DNA of 64,000 nt from JANLVI01 sp031363915 (GTDB lineage: Bacteria; Vulcanimicrobiota; Vulcanimicrobiia; Vulcanimicrobiales; Vulcanimicrobiaceae), in the NCBI GenBank assembly GCA_031363915.1, contig JANLVI010000012.1, positions 191,169 through 255,168 of the forward strand, written 5' to 3'. The notes under the pieces are model-generated. The model did no database searches and was not told the DNA's origin. It saw only the letters and a list, made by a program, of their open reading frames with translations. Shown here one piece after another: positions 53,057 to 61,323 of this stretch. Numbering within the stretch: the stretch's first letter is position 1; each line of letters starts with the position of its first letter. The position numbers were made by a program, and so were the translations under genes.

Positions 53057-53886
53057 TTTCGGTCCTCGAAGACATCGACGTGAAAGAAGCCCGCCTGCGA
53101 GCTATCGTGCGCGAGCTGGGCTCGTGCATCGTCGCGTTTTCCGGCGGCGTCGATTCCGCGCTCGTCCTGCGTGTCGCAACGCAAGAACTGGGCGAACGGG
53201 CGCTGGGCGTCACGGCCAAATCCGAGAGCCTCGCCGCGCGTGAACTCGACGGCGTGATCGACTTTGCGCGAGCACTCGATGTCGCGCACCAATTCGTGCA
53301 GACAAACGAACTCGCAAATCCCGACTACGCGGCGAACCCCGCCAACCGCTGTTACCACTGCAAACACGAACTCTACGATAAGCTCACGGAGCTCGCCCAA
53401 GAACGCGGCTTCGCTTGCGTCATCGACGGCTTCAATACGGACGATGCCGGCGACTGGCGCCCGGGCCGCAAGGCTGCGGGCGAATATGCCGTACGCAGTC
53501 CGCTTGCCGAAGCGGGATTTGCCAAGAGCGACGTGCGCGCGCTCGCAAAAAAGCTCGACCTTGCCGTGTGGGATAAACCGGCGCTCGCGTGTCTTTCGTC
53601 GCGTTTCCCGTACGGCACGCCGATCACGCTCGAACTGCTGATGCAAGTCGATCGCGCCGAAGAAGCGGTGCTCGCCGCAGGCGTACGCGAGTGCCGGGTC
53701 CGCCATCACGGCGAGGTCGCGCGTATCGAAGTTCCGCCGGAGGCCATCGCGCAACTGGCGCAGCCCGACGTGCGCGAACGCGTACTCGCGGGCGTACGTG
53801 CCGCCGGATATCGGTACGTCGCGCTGGATTTGGGCGGATACGTGAGCGGAAACTTGAACAAAGCGCTCGATGGACAAACCCGATGA
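53053..53886 (+). CDS. larE: ATP-dependent sulfur transferase LarE
   Basis: I start at ATG 53053, overlapping larC, for 277 residues. The PP-loop SGGVDS (30-35) adenylates the cofactor precursor. KPALACLSSRFPYGT holds Cys180, equivalent to the sacrificial sulfur-donor Cys176 of the Lactobacillus enzyme. A further pair, Cys100 and Cys103 (NRCYHCKHELYD), gives a three-cysteine set like that reported for [4Fe-4S]-dependent LarE proteins, where the cluster supplies sulfur catalytically. So this LarE may be of the iron-sulfur type. The gene end overlaps the next gene by 17 bases. Confidence 0.92.
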   Translation: MISVLEDIDVKEARLRAIVRELGSCIVAFSGGVDSALVLRVATQELGERALGVTAKSESLAARELDGVIDFARALDVAHQFVQTNELANPDYAANPANRCYHCKHELYDKLTELAQERGFACVIDGFNTDDAGDWRPGRKAAGEYAVRSPLAEAGFAKSDVRALAKKLDLAVWDKPALACLSSRFPYGTPITLELLMQVDRAEEAVLAAGVRECRVRHHGEVARIEVPPEAIAQLAQPDVRERVLAGVRAAGYRYVALDLGGYVSGNLNKALDGQTR

Positions 53887-54466
53887 GAGCGCGTTTGACG
53901 CGTTCGTTTTTTCGCAGCGCGGGACGCTGCTCGCCCTTCCTGCCATAGCCCTCACGGCGCTCGGCAAACCCAGCGCTTTTTCGATCGCGCTCGGCTTGCC
54001 GATCGCATTCATCGGTGAGGCCGTTCGCTGCTGGGCCGTCGGCTATTCCGGCGTGACCACGCGCGGCGATCACCTCGAAGCGCCGGCGCTCGTTACCGCG
54101 GGCCCGTACGCGCACGTGCGCAATCCGCTCTACGTCGGCAATTTCATCACGGCGCTCGGCTTTTCGATCGCGTTCACGGGGAAAAACCGTGGCGCGGCGC
54201 GTGCCGCGCTTGTCGGCGGTTCGCTTGCGACGATGCTCGGCGTATACAGCGTGATCGTCCCGCACGAAGAACGCTTTCTCGAGGCCGAGTTCGGCGAACC
54301 GTTCCGCCGGTATCTCGAAGACGTCCCGCGGATCGTCCCGCAGCTCGAAGTGACCGGCAGTAAGACCGGAAGCTACGACATCGACGTGATCGGCAAAGCC
54401 GAGACGCGGACGTTTGCGACGTTTGGCGCGATGCTCGGAATCTTGGCGCTCAAAGCGCTGCGCTGA
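53870..54466 (+). CDS. Isoprenylcysteine/phospholipid methyltransferase-like membrane enzyme
   Basis: A 198-residue protein with about four membrane segments. GPYAHVRNPLYVGNFITALGF and HEERFLEAEFGEPFRRYLEDVPR are the two conserved blocks of the ICMT/PEMT superfamily (RNPxY binding SAM; EExxL...Y near the end). Bacterial members methylate small lipophilic or thiol substrates, and many are uncharacterised. The 17-base overlap with larE suggests co-expression, but a shared pathway is not implied. A cytoplasmic tail of about 40 residues with a last hydrophobic patch follows. Confidence 0.82.
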   Translation: MDKPDESAFDAFVFSQRGTLLALPAIALTALGKPSAFSIALGLPIAFIGEAVRCWAVGYSGVTTRGDHLEAPALVTAGPYAHVRNPLYVGNFITALGFSIAFTGKNRGAARAALVGGSLATMLGVYSVIVPHEERFLEAEFGEPFRRYLEDVPRIVPQLEVTGSKTGSYDIDVIGKAETRTFATFGAMLGILALKALR

Positions 54467-54499
54467 ATCCCGCGGCAGCGCGGACGGATTAAGATAGTG

Positions 54500-55465
54500 A
54501 TGGGCTCGGACCACGACCACGGCGATCACGACCACCAGCACGTCGGCCACAGTCATGCGGCCGGCGCAGGCCCGACCGCGCTCAAATTCGCCTTAGCGGC
54601 GACTGCCGCGATCGCGATCCTCGAAGTCGTCGGCGGCTTCGCCTCACACTCTCTTGCGTTGCTCTCGGATGCGGCGCACGTTTCGATGGACGTGGTGGCC
54701 CTGGCGATCGCGTTGATCGCCTCGATCCAGGCGGGCCGCCCGGCAAACCTGCAGCAGACCTACGGCTTTGCGCGCTTGGAGATCCTCGCCGCGCTCGCCA
54801 ACGGCGGACTCTTGCTCGCCGTGACCCTGCTGATCGTGGTCGAAGCCGTCAAACGCTTCATCACCCCCGAGCTGCCCGAAGGCTCGCTGATGACGATCGT
54901 CGCTGCGATCGGCCTTACCGTGAATCTCGCCGTCGGGTTGGTTTTGCTGCGCGCGAGTCACGGGAACATGAACGTCCGCGCCGCCGTCCTGCACGTCGCC
55001 GGCGATGCGCTCGGCGCGCTCGCCGTGATAGTCGGCGGCACGATCATCGTTGCGACGCATCTTGCCTGGATCGATCCGCTGCTCTCGCTCCTTGTCTCCG
55101 GCATCATCGTCGCGGGCGTTGTGGGGATCCTGAAAGACGCAACGCACGTGTTGCTCGAGAGTGCGCCTGCGCACGCCGAAGTCCCAATCGTTCGCGAACG
55201 CATCGCGTCGCTCGACGGCGTCGTCGGCGTCCACGACCTGCACGTCTGGACACTCGGCAGCGGTTCGCACGCCCTCTCCGCGCACGTCCTGCTCGCTGAC
55301 TCGCGCATCAGTGAAGCGAGCACGATCATGCGACGCATCGATACCGCGATGCGAGAAGACTTTGCAATATCCCACGTGACGGTGCAGTTCGAATGCGAAT
55401 CGTGCGACGTCGACGACCGTATTGTCTGCACGCAAGTCGGTGCCGGAGCCGCCGGGGCTCGCTAG
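54500..55465 (+). CDS. Cation diffusion facilitator (Zn/Co/Cd exporter)
   Basis: I use ATG 54500 (321 residues); GTG 54497 directly precedes it. The His-rich N-terminus (HDHGDHDHQHVGHSH) binds metal. Six membrane helices include the HxxxD sites in LLSDAAHVSMD (helix 2) and HVAGDALGALAV (helix 5), which form the zinc transport site. The cytoplasmic domain has GVVGVHDLHVWTLGSGSHALSAHV. It belongs to the CzcD/ZitB branch that exchanges divalent metal for protons. It follows LarC/LarE, a nickel-related pair, after 33 bases; whether the metal is nickel or zinc is unknown. Confidence 0.93.
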   Translation: MGSDHDHGDHDHQHVGHSHAAGAGPTALKFALAATAAIAILEVVGGFASHSLALLSDAAHVSMDVVALAIALIASIQAGRPANLQQTYGFARLEILAALANGGLLLAVTLLIVVEAVKRFITPELPEGSLMTIVAAIGLTVNLAVGLVLLRASHGNMNVRAAVLHVAGDALGALAVIVGGTIIVATHLAWIDPLLSLLVSGIIVAGVVGILKDATHVLLESAPAHAEVPIVRERIASLDGVVGVHDLHVWTLGSGSHALSAHVLLADSRISEASTIMRRIDTAMREDFAISHVTVQFECESCDVDDRIVCTQVGAGAAGAR

Positions 55466-55510
55466 CTTACACTAGGTGCGGTTTTCGCAGAGCGCGAATG
55501 CCGTGAGGCT

Positions 55511-56842
55511 ATGAATTCGAAGACTGTCGTCATCTCGACCGCGCGCACGCCGTTTGGACGCCTCGGCGGCGCACTTGCATCCCTTTCCGCAACGACGCTC
55601 GGTGGCGAGGCGATCCGCAACGCCATCCTGCGCAGCGGGATCGATTCGGCTGAAATCGAGCACGTGATCATGGGTCAAGTGCTGCAAGGCGGCGTTGGCC
55701 AAGCGCCTGCGCGTCAAGCCTCGTTTAAAGCGGGCCTCGCAAAGACGGTCACGAGCGACACGGTCAATAAAGTCTGCGCGTCGGGCATGCTTGCGGTGAT
55801 CAACGCCGCGCGCCTCATCAACGACGGCGATCATTCGGTCGTCGTCGCGGGCGGCATGGAATCGATGTCCAACGCGCCATATTTGGTGCCGGGCGCGCGC
55901 AGCGGATACCGCTACGGCGACGGCGTGTTCGTCGACATGCTCGTCCACGACGGCCTGTGGGATTTTTTCCTCGAGACGACGATGGCCAGTGCCGGTGCGC
56001 GCGTCGCCGCGGAACTCGGCGTGACGCGCGAAGTGCAGGACGAATTCGCGTACAACAGCCATCAGCGCGCGCATCAAGCACACGAAGCGGGTTATTTCGC
56101 GGAGGAGATCGCGCCGATCAACGTCGCGACCAAAGCCAAAGGCAAGATCGTCGTCGACGCCGTGCCGACACAAGCGCAGGACCGTATTCCGGCCTTCGCC
56201 GGTAACGCGCCGAGCATGTACGATCATCGAGCACCAGCGAACATGCAGGCCGATCCGAGCAAATATTCACCGTACGTGAGTGGCGACGTGCCGTTCACGC
56301 GGATCGATCGCGACGAACCCGTCCGCGCCGATGCATCGCTTGCTGCGATGGCCAAACTCAAGCCGCTCGACAAAGACGGAACGACGACCGCCGGCAATGC
56401 GCCCGGCGTTAACGACGGCGCCGCGGCTCTCGTGCTCGCGCATGAAGACTATGCGCGAGCGAACAAGTTGACGGTGCTCGGTGAAATCGTCGATCACGCG
56501 TATGTCGCCTGGGATCCGCCGTATCTCGCGCTCACGCCGGGAATGGCCGCGCAGAAACTGCTCGATCGCCACAATCTCAAAGCCTCCGACATCGCGGTGT
56601 GGGAAGTGAACGAGGCCTTCGCATCGGTCGCGCTGACCGCGGCAACGAAACTCGGACTCGATCCGTCCGTCATCAACGCGCAAGGCGGCGCGGTCGCGCT
56701 CGGGCATCCACTCGGTGCATCGGGTGCTCGAATCATCGGCACCGTGATCCGTCAACTTCAGCGTCGCGGCGGCGGGTACGGCATCGCCGCGATCTGCTCC
56801 GGCGGCGGCCAAGGTGATGCCGTCCTCGTGAAGGTCGGCTAA
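55511..56842 (+). CDS. Acetyl-CoA C-acyltransferase (thiolase) with insertion
   Basis: A 443-residue thiolase, longer than the usual 390. The acyl-enzyme Cys is in VNKVCASGMLAV (about 86-97), VNEAFASVAL follows, HPLGASGARI provides the base His, and AICSGGGQGDAVLV the second Cys. The extra length is mostly an insertion around residues 217-263 (AQDRIPAFAGNAPSMYDH onward) in the lid/loop domain. It cleaves or condenses acetoacetyl-CoA-type substrates. The stop shares one base with the dehydrogenase ATG (TAATG), so the next genes form an acyl-CoA operon. Confidence 0.92.
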   Translation: MNSKTVVISTARTPFGRLGGALASLSATTLGGEAIRNAILRSGIDSAEIEHVIMGQVLQGGVGQAPARQASFKAGLAKTVTSDTVNKVCASGMLAVINAARLINDGDHSVVVAGGMESMSNAPYLVPGARSGYRYGDGVFVDMLVHDGLWDFFLETTMASAGARVAAELGVTREVQDEFAYNSHQRAHQAHEAGYFAEEIAPINVATKAKGKIVVDAVPTQAQDRIPAFAGNAPSMYDHRAPANMQADPSKYSPYVSGDVPFTRIDRDEPVRADASLAAMAKLKPLDKDGTTTAGNAPGVNDGAAALVLAHEDYARANKLTVLGEIVDHAYVAWDPPYLALTPGMAAQKLLDRHNLKASDIAVWEVNEAFASVALTAATKLGLDPSVINAQGGAVALGHPLGASGARIIGTVIRQLQRRGGGYGIAAICSGGGQGDAVLVKVG

Positions 56843-57729
56843 TGCGGATCCTCGTTATCGGCGCCGGACAAATGGGTGCAGGAATCGCGCAAGTCGCCGC
56901 GCACGCGGGACACGACGTCCTCCTCAACGACATCAGCGCCGAGCGCGTGAATGCCGGGATCGCAGGCATTACAAAACTCCTCGATCGCAACATCGAGAAG
57001 GCGAAGATGACGGGCGGCGAGCGCGACGCGCTCCTCGGGCGCATCACGCCGAAGCCCGATTTCACGAGCGTCGAGGTCGACATCGCGATCGAAGCGGCGA
57101 CCGAACGTCTCGAAACGAAGCTCGAGCTCTTCCGCAAGATGGAAGCCGCGACGCCCGCGAGTGCTATACTCGCGAGCAACACATCGTCGATCTCAATCAC
57201 AACGCTCGGCGCGGTCACGAAACGTCCCGAACGCGTCATCGGGATGCACTTCATGAATCCCGTTCCGGTGATGAAACTCGTCGAAGTTATTCGCGGCATC
57301 GCAACGAGCGATGCCACGTACGCAACGGTGCGCGATCTTGCAGTCGATTTGGGTAAGACGCCGGTCGAAGCGCGCGACTTCCCCGGCTTCGTTGCCAACC
57401 GTATTCTGTTGCCGATGATCAATGAGGCGATCTACGCACTCTACGAGGGCGTCGCATCGATCGAATCGATAGATACGGTGATGAAGCTGGGCATGAATCA
57501 CCCGATGGGTCCCTTGCAGCTCGCGGATTTCATCGGCCTCGACACCTGTCTTGCGATCATGAACGTGTTGCACGAGGGCTTCGGTGATTCGAAATACCGT
57601 GCGTGTCCGTTGCTAAAGCAATACGTCGCGGCGGGTTGGTTCGGCAAGAAGTCGGGCCGCGGTTTTTACGATTATCGCGCGGCGGCAAACGGGACGCCCG
57701 CTCCGCAACCGGTCGCCGCGGGGCGGTAG
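56842..57729 (+). CDS. 3-hydroxyacyl-CoA (3-hydroxybutyryl-CoA) dehydrogenase
   Basis: A 295-residue two-domain enzyme. The NAD loop is ILVIGAGQMGAGIAQVAAHAGH (3-24). ASNTSSISITTLG and RVIGMHFMNPVPVMKLVEVI carry the catalytic His (HFMNP). The C-terminal domain has DFPGFVANRILLPMINEAIYAL and MGPLQLADFIGLDTCL. It reduces or oxidises 3-hydroxyacyl-CoA with NAD. Stand-alone short form, as in butyrate/PHB and beta-oxidation pathways, between thiolase and acyl-CoA dehydrogenase. Confidence 0.94.
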   Translation: MRILVIGAGQMGAGIAQVAAHAGHDVLLNDISAERVNAGIAGITKLLDRNIEKAKMTGGERDALLGRITPKPDFTSVEVDIAIEAATERLETKLELFRKMEAATPASAILASNTSSISITTLGAVTKRPERVIGMHFMNPVPVMKLVEVIRGIATSDATYATVRDLAVDLGKTPVEARDFPGFVANRILLPMINEAIYALYEGVASIESIDTVMKLGMNHPMGPLQLADFIGLDTCLAIMNVLHEGFGDSKYRACPLLKQYVAAGWFGKKSGRGFYDYRAAANGTPAPQPVAAGR

Positions 57730-57735
57730 CCCCAC

Positions 57736-58896
57736 ATGATCGAGTCGCGCCAAACTGCGTTCGACCTCACAGACGACCAGCGGCAGATCGGGAATCTCGC
57801 GCGCGATATCGCTCAGCGCGAAATCGCGCCGCACGTCGCACGCTGGGATCGCGAACACACTTTCCCGCGTGCGCTCTACACGACGTTGAATGATGCCGGA
57901 CTGATGGGTTTGCTCGTCTCCGAACGGTACGGCGGTATCGGGGCCGACTACGTTTCATATGCGCGTGCGATCGAAGAACTCGCGATGGTCGACGCCGGCA
58001 CGGCGGTGACCGTATCGGTGCATTCGATGATCTGTACGGCGATCGAACGTCTTGGAAGCGATGCGCAAAAGGATCGCTGGCTCGAACGTCTGGCATCGGG
58101 CGATGCGATTGCGGCGTTCGCGCTGACCGAACCCGATGCGGGTTCCGATGCGGCGGCGCTGCGTGCGCGCGCAAAAAAAGACGGCGCGAGCTACGTGCTC
58201 GACGGACGCAAACAGTGGTGCACCAACGGCGGCTACTCCGTCGTCGTGATGGCGATGTTCCGCACGAGCGAAGACCGGCAGAAAGGCGTCTCAGCGTTTA
58301 TCGTCGATTCGTCGACGCCAGGTGTCGTCGTCGAAAAGACGACCGAAAAACTCGGCATCCGCACGAGCAACACGTGCGACCTTGCGTTCGAATCCGTTCG
58401 CGTCGGCGCCGACACGTTGCTCGGTGAAGAAGGTAGCGGTCTCTCAAACGCGCTTGGCACGCTCACGGCCGGACGCATCGGCATCGCCGCGCAAGCGACG
58501 GGAATCCTTGCGGCGTGTCTTTCCGCGTCGACGACGTTTGCGAAAGACCGCATCGCCTTCGGCCGCCCGATCGGCGCGTTCGAGGGCATCTCGTTCAAGC
58601 TCGCACAGATGGCGATGGATCTCGATGCGGCTCGGTTGCTGACGTACCGCGCGGCGGCGCTGGCGGATGCGGGGCGACCGTTCGCGGTTGAGGCGAGCAA
58701 AGCCAAGCTCTTCGCGTCGACCGCCGCGCGGAAACATGCGGCCGAAGCGCTGCAAATCCACGGCGGATACGGATACACGACCGAATTTCCCGTCGAACGT
58801 TACTATCGCGACGCGAAGATCACCGAAATCTACGAAGGCACCTCGGAGATCCAGCAGCTCATCATCGCGCGCAGTTTGCTCGGGCGGCTCGATTAG
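57736..58896 (+). CDS. Short-chain acyl-CoA dehydrogenase
   Basis: A 386-residue flavoprotein of the butyryl-CoA dehydrogenase type. FALTEPDAGSDAAALRARA and the KQWCTNGGYS stretch bind FAD. QIHGGYGYTTEFPVERYYRDAK and IYEGTSEIQQLIIAR contain the conserved C-terminal motifs; the Glu of YEGTSE is the catalytic base in this subfamily. It introduces the C2-C3 double bond in short acyl-CoAs using an electron-transfer flavoprotein, which is not encoded here. Six bases after the dehydrogenase gene. Can work in degradation or synthesis depending on partners. Confidence 0.93.
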   Translation: MIESRQTAFDLTDDQRQIGNLARDIAQREIAPHVARWDREHTFPRALYTTLNDAGLMGLLVSERYGGIGADYVSYARAIEELAMVDAGTAVTVSVHSMICTAIERLGSDAQKDRWLERLASGDAIAAFALTEPDAGSDAAALRARAKKDGASYVLDGRKQWCTNGGYSVVVMAMFRTSEDRQKGVSAFIVDSSTPGVVVEKTTEKLGIRTSNTCDLAFESVRVGADTLLGEEGSGLSNALGTLTAGRIGIAAQATGILAACLSASTTFAKDRIAFGRPIGAFEGISFKLAQMAMDLDAARLLTYRAAALADAGRPFAVEASKAKLFASTAARKHAAEALQIHGGYGYTTEFPVERYYRDAKITEIYEGTSEIQQLIIARSLLGRLD

Positions 58897-58963
58897 AGCA
58901 TCGCTCAGTACGACTTTTCTCGCGGAGGACTTGCTCCGAACACCTCTCCAACGAAAGACAACG

Positions 58964-60136
58964 ATGAAACTCTTGGAATATCAAGGCAAAGAACTCTTCA
59001 AGCGCGTCGGCATCCCGGTGCCGAAGTCGCAGCACGCGAGCACGGCGGCAGACGTGAAGGCGTTCATCTCAAGCAATCCGGGTTCGTGGGTCGTGAAGAG
59101 CCAAGTGCTCATGGGCGGCCGCGGCAAAGCGGGCGGCATCAAATTCGCTGACGATGCCGCGCAAGGCGAGACGATCGCAAACGAATTGATCGGCAAAGTC
59201 CTCAAGGGCATTCAAAACCCCGAAGGCGAGGAAGTGAAATCGCTCTTGCTCGAAGCCAAGCTCGGCATCGCAAGCGAAGCGTACGTCTCCATCACGATCG
59301 ATCGCGCAACGAAGAAGCCGGTCATTATCGTCTCCGCACAGGGCGGCATGGACGTCGAAGAAGTCGCCGAGAAACACCCCGATGCGATCGTGAAATACTG
59401 GGTCGATCCCGCCGCGGGCTTCTCGCCGTTTATGGCGCGTCAGCTGGCGTTTGCCGCGAAGTTGCCGACCGGCTTTCATAAAGCGTTTCCGAAGATCGTC
59501 GCCGGTCTCTATCAAGTGTTTATGGACTACGGCGCAAATCTGATCGAAATCAATCCGCTCGTTCTCACGAACGACGGAGACGTCGTTGCAGGCGATGCAA
59601 AAGTTGACCTCGACGATAACGGTCTCTACAAACATCCCGACATCGCGAAGTGGAATAAAGAGTCGCCCGAAGACGAAGACCAGATGAATGCGGTTGCGAT
59701 CGGCCTTGGCATGTCGAACTACGCGAAGTTCGGCGGCAACGTCGGAACGATCGCTAACGGCGCGGGTCTGGGCATGGGCACGATGGATGCGATCCGCAAC
59801 GCCGGCGGCGAAGCGGCAAACTTCCTCGATATCGGCGGCGGCGCGCAAGCCGAACTCGTGAAGAAGAGCTACGCGCTCGTCGTCAGCAACCCGAACGTCA
59901 AAGCGTTCTTCATCAATATCTTCGGTGGCATTACGCGCGGCGATCAAGTCGCGCAAGGCATCGTCGACGCGCTCTCGGGCGGCGATCTTCGCAAAGTGCC
60001 GCTCGTCGTGCGCTTGACCGGTACCAACGCCGAAGAGGGCCGCAGAATTTTAGATAAGGCCGGCTTCATTCCGGTCGAAACCATGGACGAAGGCGCAGCG
60101 CGCGCCGTAGCACTCGCGAACGGAGCGCCAGCATAG
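58964..60136 (+). CDS. sucC: Succinate-CoA ligase (ADP-forming) beta subunit
   Basis: I start at ATG 58964 (390 residues), which gives the exact family N-terminus MKLLEYQGKELFKRVGIPVP. The ATP-grasp domain contains WVVKSQVLMGGRGKAGG and LIEINPLVL for nucleotide and Mg binding; GGGAQAELVKKSYALVVSNP and FINIFGGITRGDQVAQGI build the C-terminal domain that contacts the alpha subunit. It catalyses substrate-level phosphorylation in the TCA cycle. Separated from sucD by 121 bases that contain GC-rich hairpins, unusually wide for this gene pair. Confidence 0.96.
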   Translation: MKLLEYQGKELFKRVGIPVPKSQHASTAADVKAFISSNPGSWVVKSQVLMGGRGKAGGIKFADDAAQGETIANELIGKVLKGIQNPEGEEVKSLLLEAKLGIASEAYVSITIDRATKKPVIIVSAQGGMDVEEVAEKHPDAIVKYWVDPAAGFSPFMARQLAFAAKLPTGFHKAFPKIVAGLYQVFMDYGANLIEINPLVLTNDGDVVAGDAKVDLDDNGLYKHPDIAKWNKESPEDEDQMNAVAIGLGMSNYAKFGGNVGTIANGAGLGMGTMDAIRNAGGEAANFLDIGGGAQAELVKKSYALVVSNPNVKAFFINIFGGITRGDQVAQGIVDALSGGDLRKVPLVVRLTGTNAEEGRRILDKAGFIPVETMDEGAARAVALANGAPA

Positions 60137-60155
60137 TGCTGAAGCGAATTCCCAT

Positions 60156-60227
60156 GGGGAGTGTTCCCCGCACCACACTTGCTACTGAATTCGCAGACCC
60201 GGGGGCCCCGCGCCAAAGGCGTGGGGG
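60156..60227 (+). other. Pair of GC-rich hairpins between sucC and sucD
   Basis: The 121-base sucC-sucD spacer contains GGGGA-GTGT-TCCCC (60156-60169, from the first G run) and a stronger stem CCCCGCGCC-AAA-GGCGTGGGG (60207-60227), nine base pairs with one G-U pair. No T run follows, so it is not a classical terminator. It may stabilise or attenuate the mRNA between the two subunit genes. Confidence 0.5.
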
Positions 60228-60257
60228 GCTCGGAGCCTGGGGCGGAGAGCCTTCAAA

Positions 60258-61139
60258 ATGAGTATTTTCTTAGATAAAAACTCGAAAGTCATCGTTCAAG
60301 GCATCACGGGTCGCGAAGGGCTCTTTCATACCGGGCGGATGCTCGCATACGGAACGAACATCGTCGGCGGTGTCACGCCCGGCAAGGGCGGCACCAAGAT
60401 CGAGAGCGGTCAGCCGGTTTTTAACACCGTCAAAGATGCCGTCGAAGCGACGGGCGCAACGCACTCGATTATTTTCGTTCCGCCGTTCGCCGGTGCCGAT
60501 GCGCTGTGGGAAGCCTACGATGCGGGCATCACGCTTGCCGTCTGTATTACCGAGGGGATCCCGGCCCACGACATGATGCGCGTCGTCGCTACGACACCGG
60601 GCATGCGAATTATCGGCGGCAACTGCCCCGGCCTCATCTCGCCGGGCAAGTCGCTCGTCGGCATCATGCCCGGCGGCATCTTTAAAGAAGGCCGCATCGG
60701 CATGATCTCGCGTTCGGGAACCTTGACGTACGAAATCGTTGACGGCCTCACGCGTGCGGGTCTCGGGCAATCGACCTGCGTCGGCATCGGCGGTGACCCG
60801 ATCATCGGCACCACCTTCGTCGACTGCCTTCGCGCTTTCGCAAGCGATCCCGAAACCGATGCCATCGTCGTCTCCGGCGAAATTGGCGGGTCAGATGAAG
60901 AAGATGCGGCGGCGTTCATTAAAGAGCATCTGCCGAACAAGCCCGCCGTCGCGTTCATCGGCGGCCGCTCGGCACCGAAGGGCAAACGCCTGGGACATGC
61001 CGGAGCCATCATCTCAGGTAATACCGGTACCCCGGAGTCGAAAGTCGCTGCATTTGCGGCCGCTGGCGTTCCGGTCGCCGATCGACCCTCGGATATCCCG
61101 AAATTGCTCGCGGAGCGTCTCGCCGCTCTTACCGTGTGA
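60258..61139 (+). CDS. sucD: Succinate-CoA ligase alpha subunit
   Basis: A 293-residue subunit. VIVQGITGREGLFHTGRMLAYG (12-33) binds CoA; GGNCPGLISPGKSLVGIMPG and GIGGDPIIGTTFVDCLRAF are conserved. The phosphohistidine is in LGHAGAIISGNTGTPESK. It pairs with SucC to form the alpha/beta enzyme. It ends the central-metabolism block before the TonB-receptor leader. Confidence 0.96.
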   Translation: MSIFLDKNSKVIVQGITGREGLFHTGRMLAYGTNIVGGVTPGKGGTKIESGQPVFNTVKDAVEATGATHSIIFVPPFAGADALWEAYDAGITLAVCITEGIPAHDMMRVVATTPGMRIIGGNCPGLISPGKSLVGIMPGGIFKEGRIGMISRSGTLTYEIVDGLTRAGLGQSTCVGIGGDPIIGTTFVDCLRAFASDPETDAIVVSGEIGGSDEEDAAAFIKEHLPNKPAVAFIGGRSAPKGKRLGHAGAIISGNTGTPESKVAAFAAAGVPVADRPSDIPKLLAERLAALTV

Positions 61140-61209
61140 CGGAATCGGCTTTCCGGCCTTCGTCTATTCGGAGAACGAATCAGAAAAAAGTTCCCGGTTT
61201 CTTAAATTC

Positions 61210-61291
61210 TCCTAAAGGAAACGTTACGGTCCTTAGGAACTGCTGAGACTGTAACAAAGACATGACCGGCCTCCAGCCGGCCGTGCCTTTG
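61210..61291 (+). promoter_or_regulatory. Tandem hairpins in the leader of the TonB-dependent receptor
   Basis: Hairpin 1: TCCTAA-a-GGA (61210-61219) pairs with TCCTTAGGA (61230-61238), nine pairs with one bulge. Hairpin 2: CAAAG (61255-61259) with CTTTG (61287-61291), CATG (61261-61264) with CGTG (61282-61285) and CCGGC (61266-61270) with GCCGG (61276-61280), leaving loop CTCCA and two A-C mismatches. They sit 33 bases or more before the receptor ATG. They could be a sucD terminator or a regulatory RNA; no known riboswitch box was recognised. Confidence 0.5.
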
Positions 61292-61323
61292 TCGCATGTC
61301 GCAACTCCTGAGAAAGAGGACCT

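Noticed and set aside
52870..54012. Minus-strand frame of 380 codons opposite larC, larE and the ICMT-like gene
   Set aside because: It spans three real sense genes and has no family resemblance.
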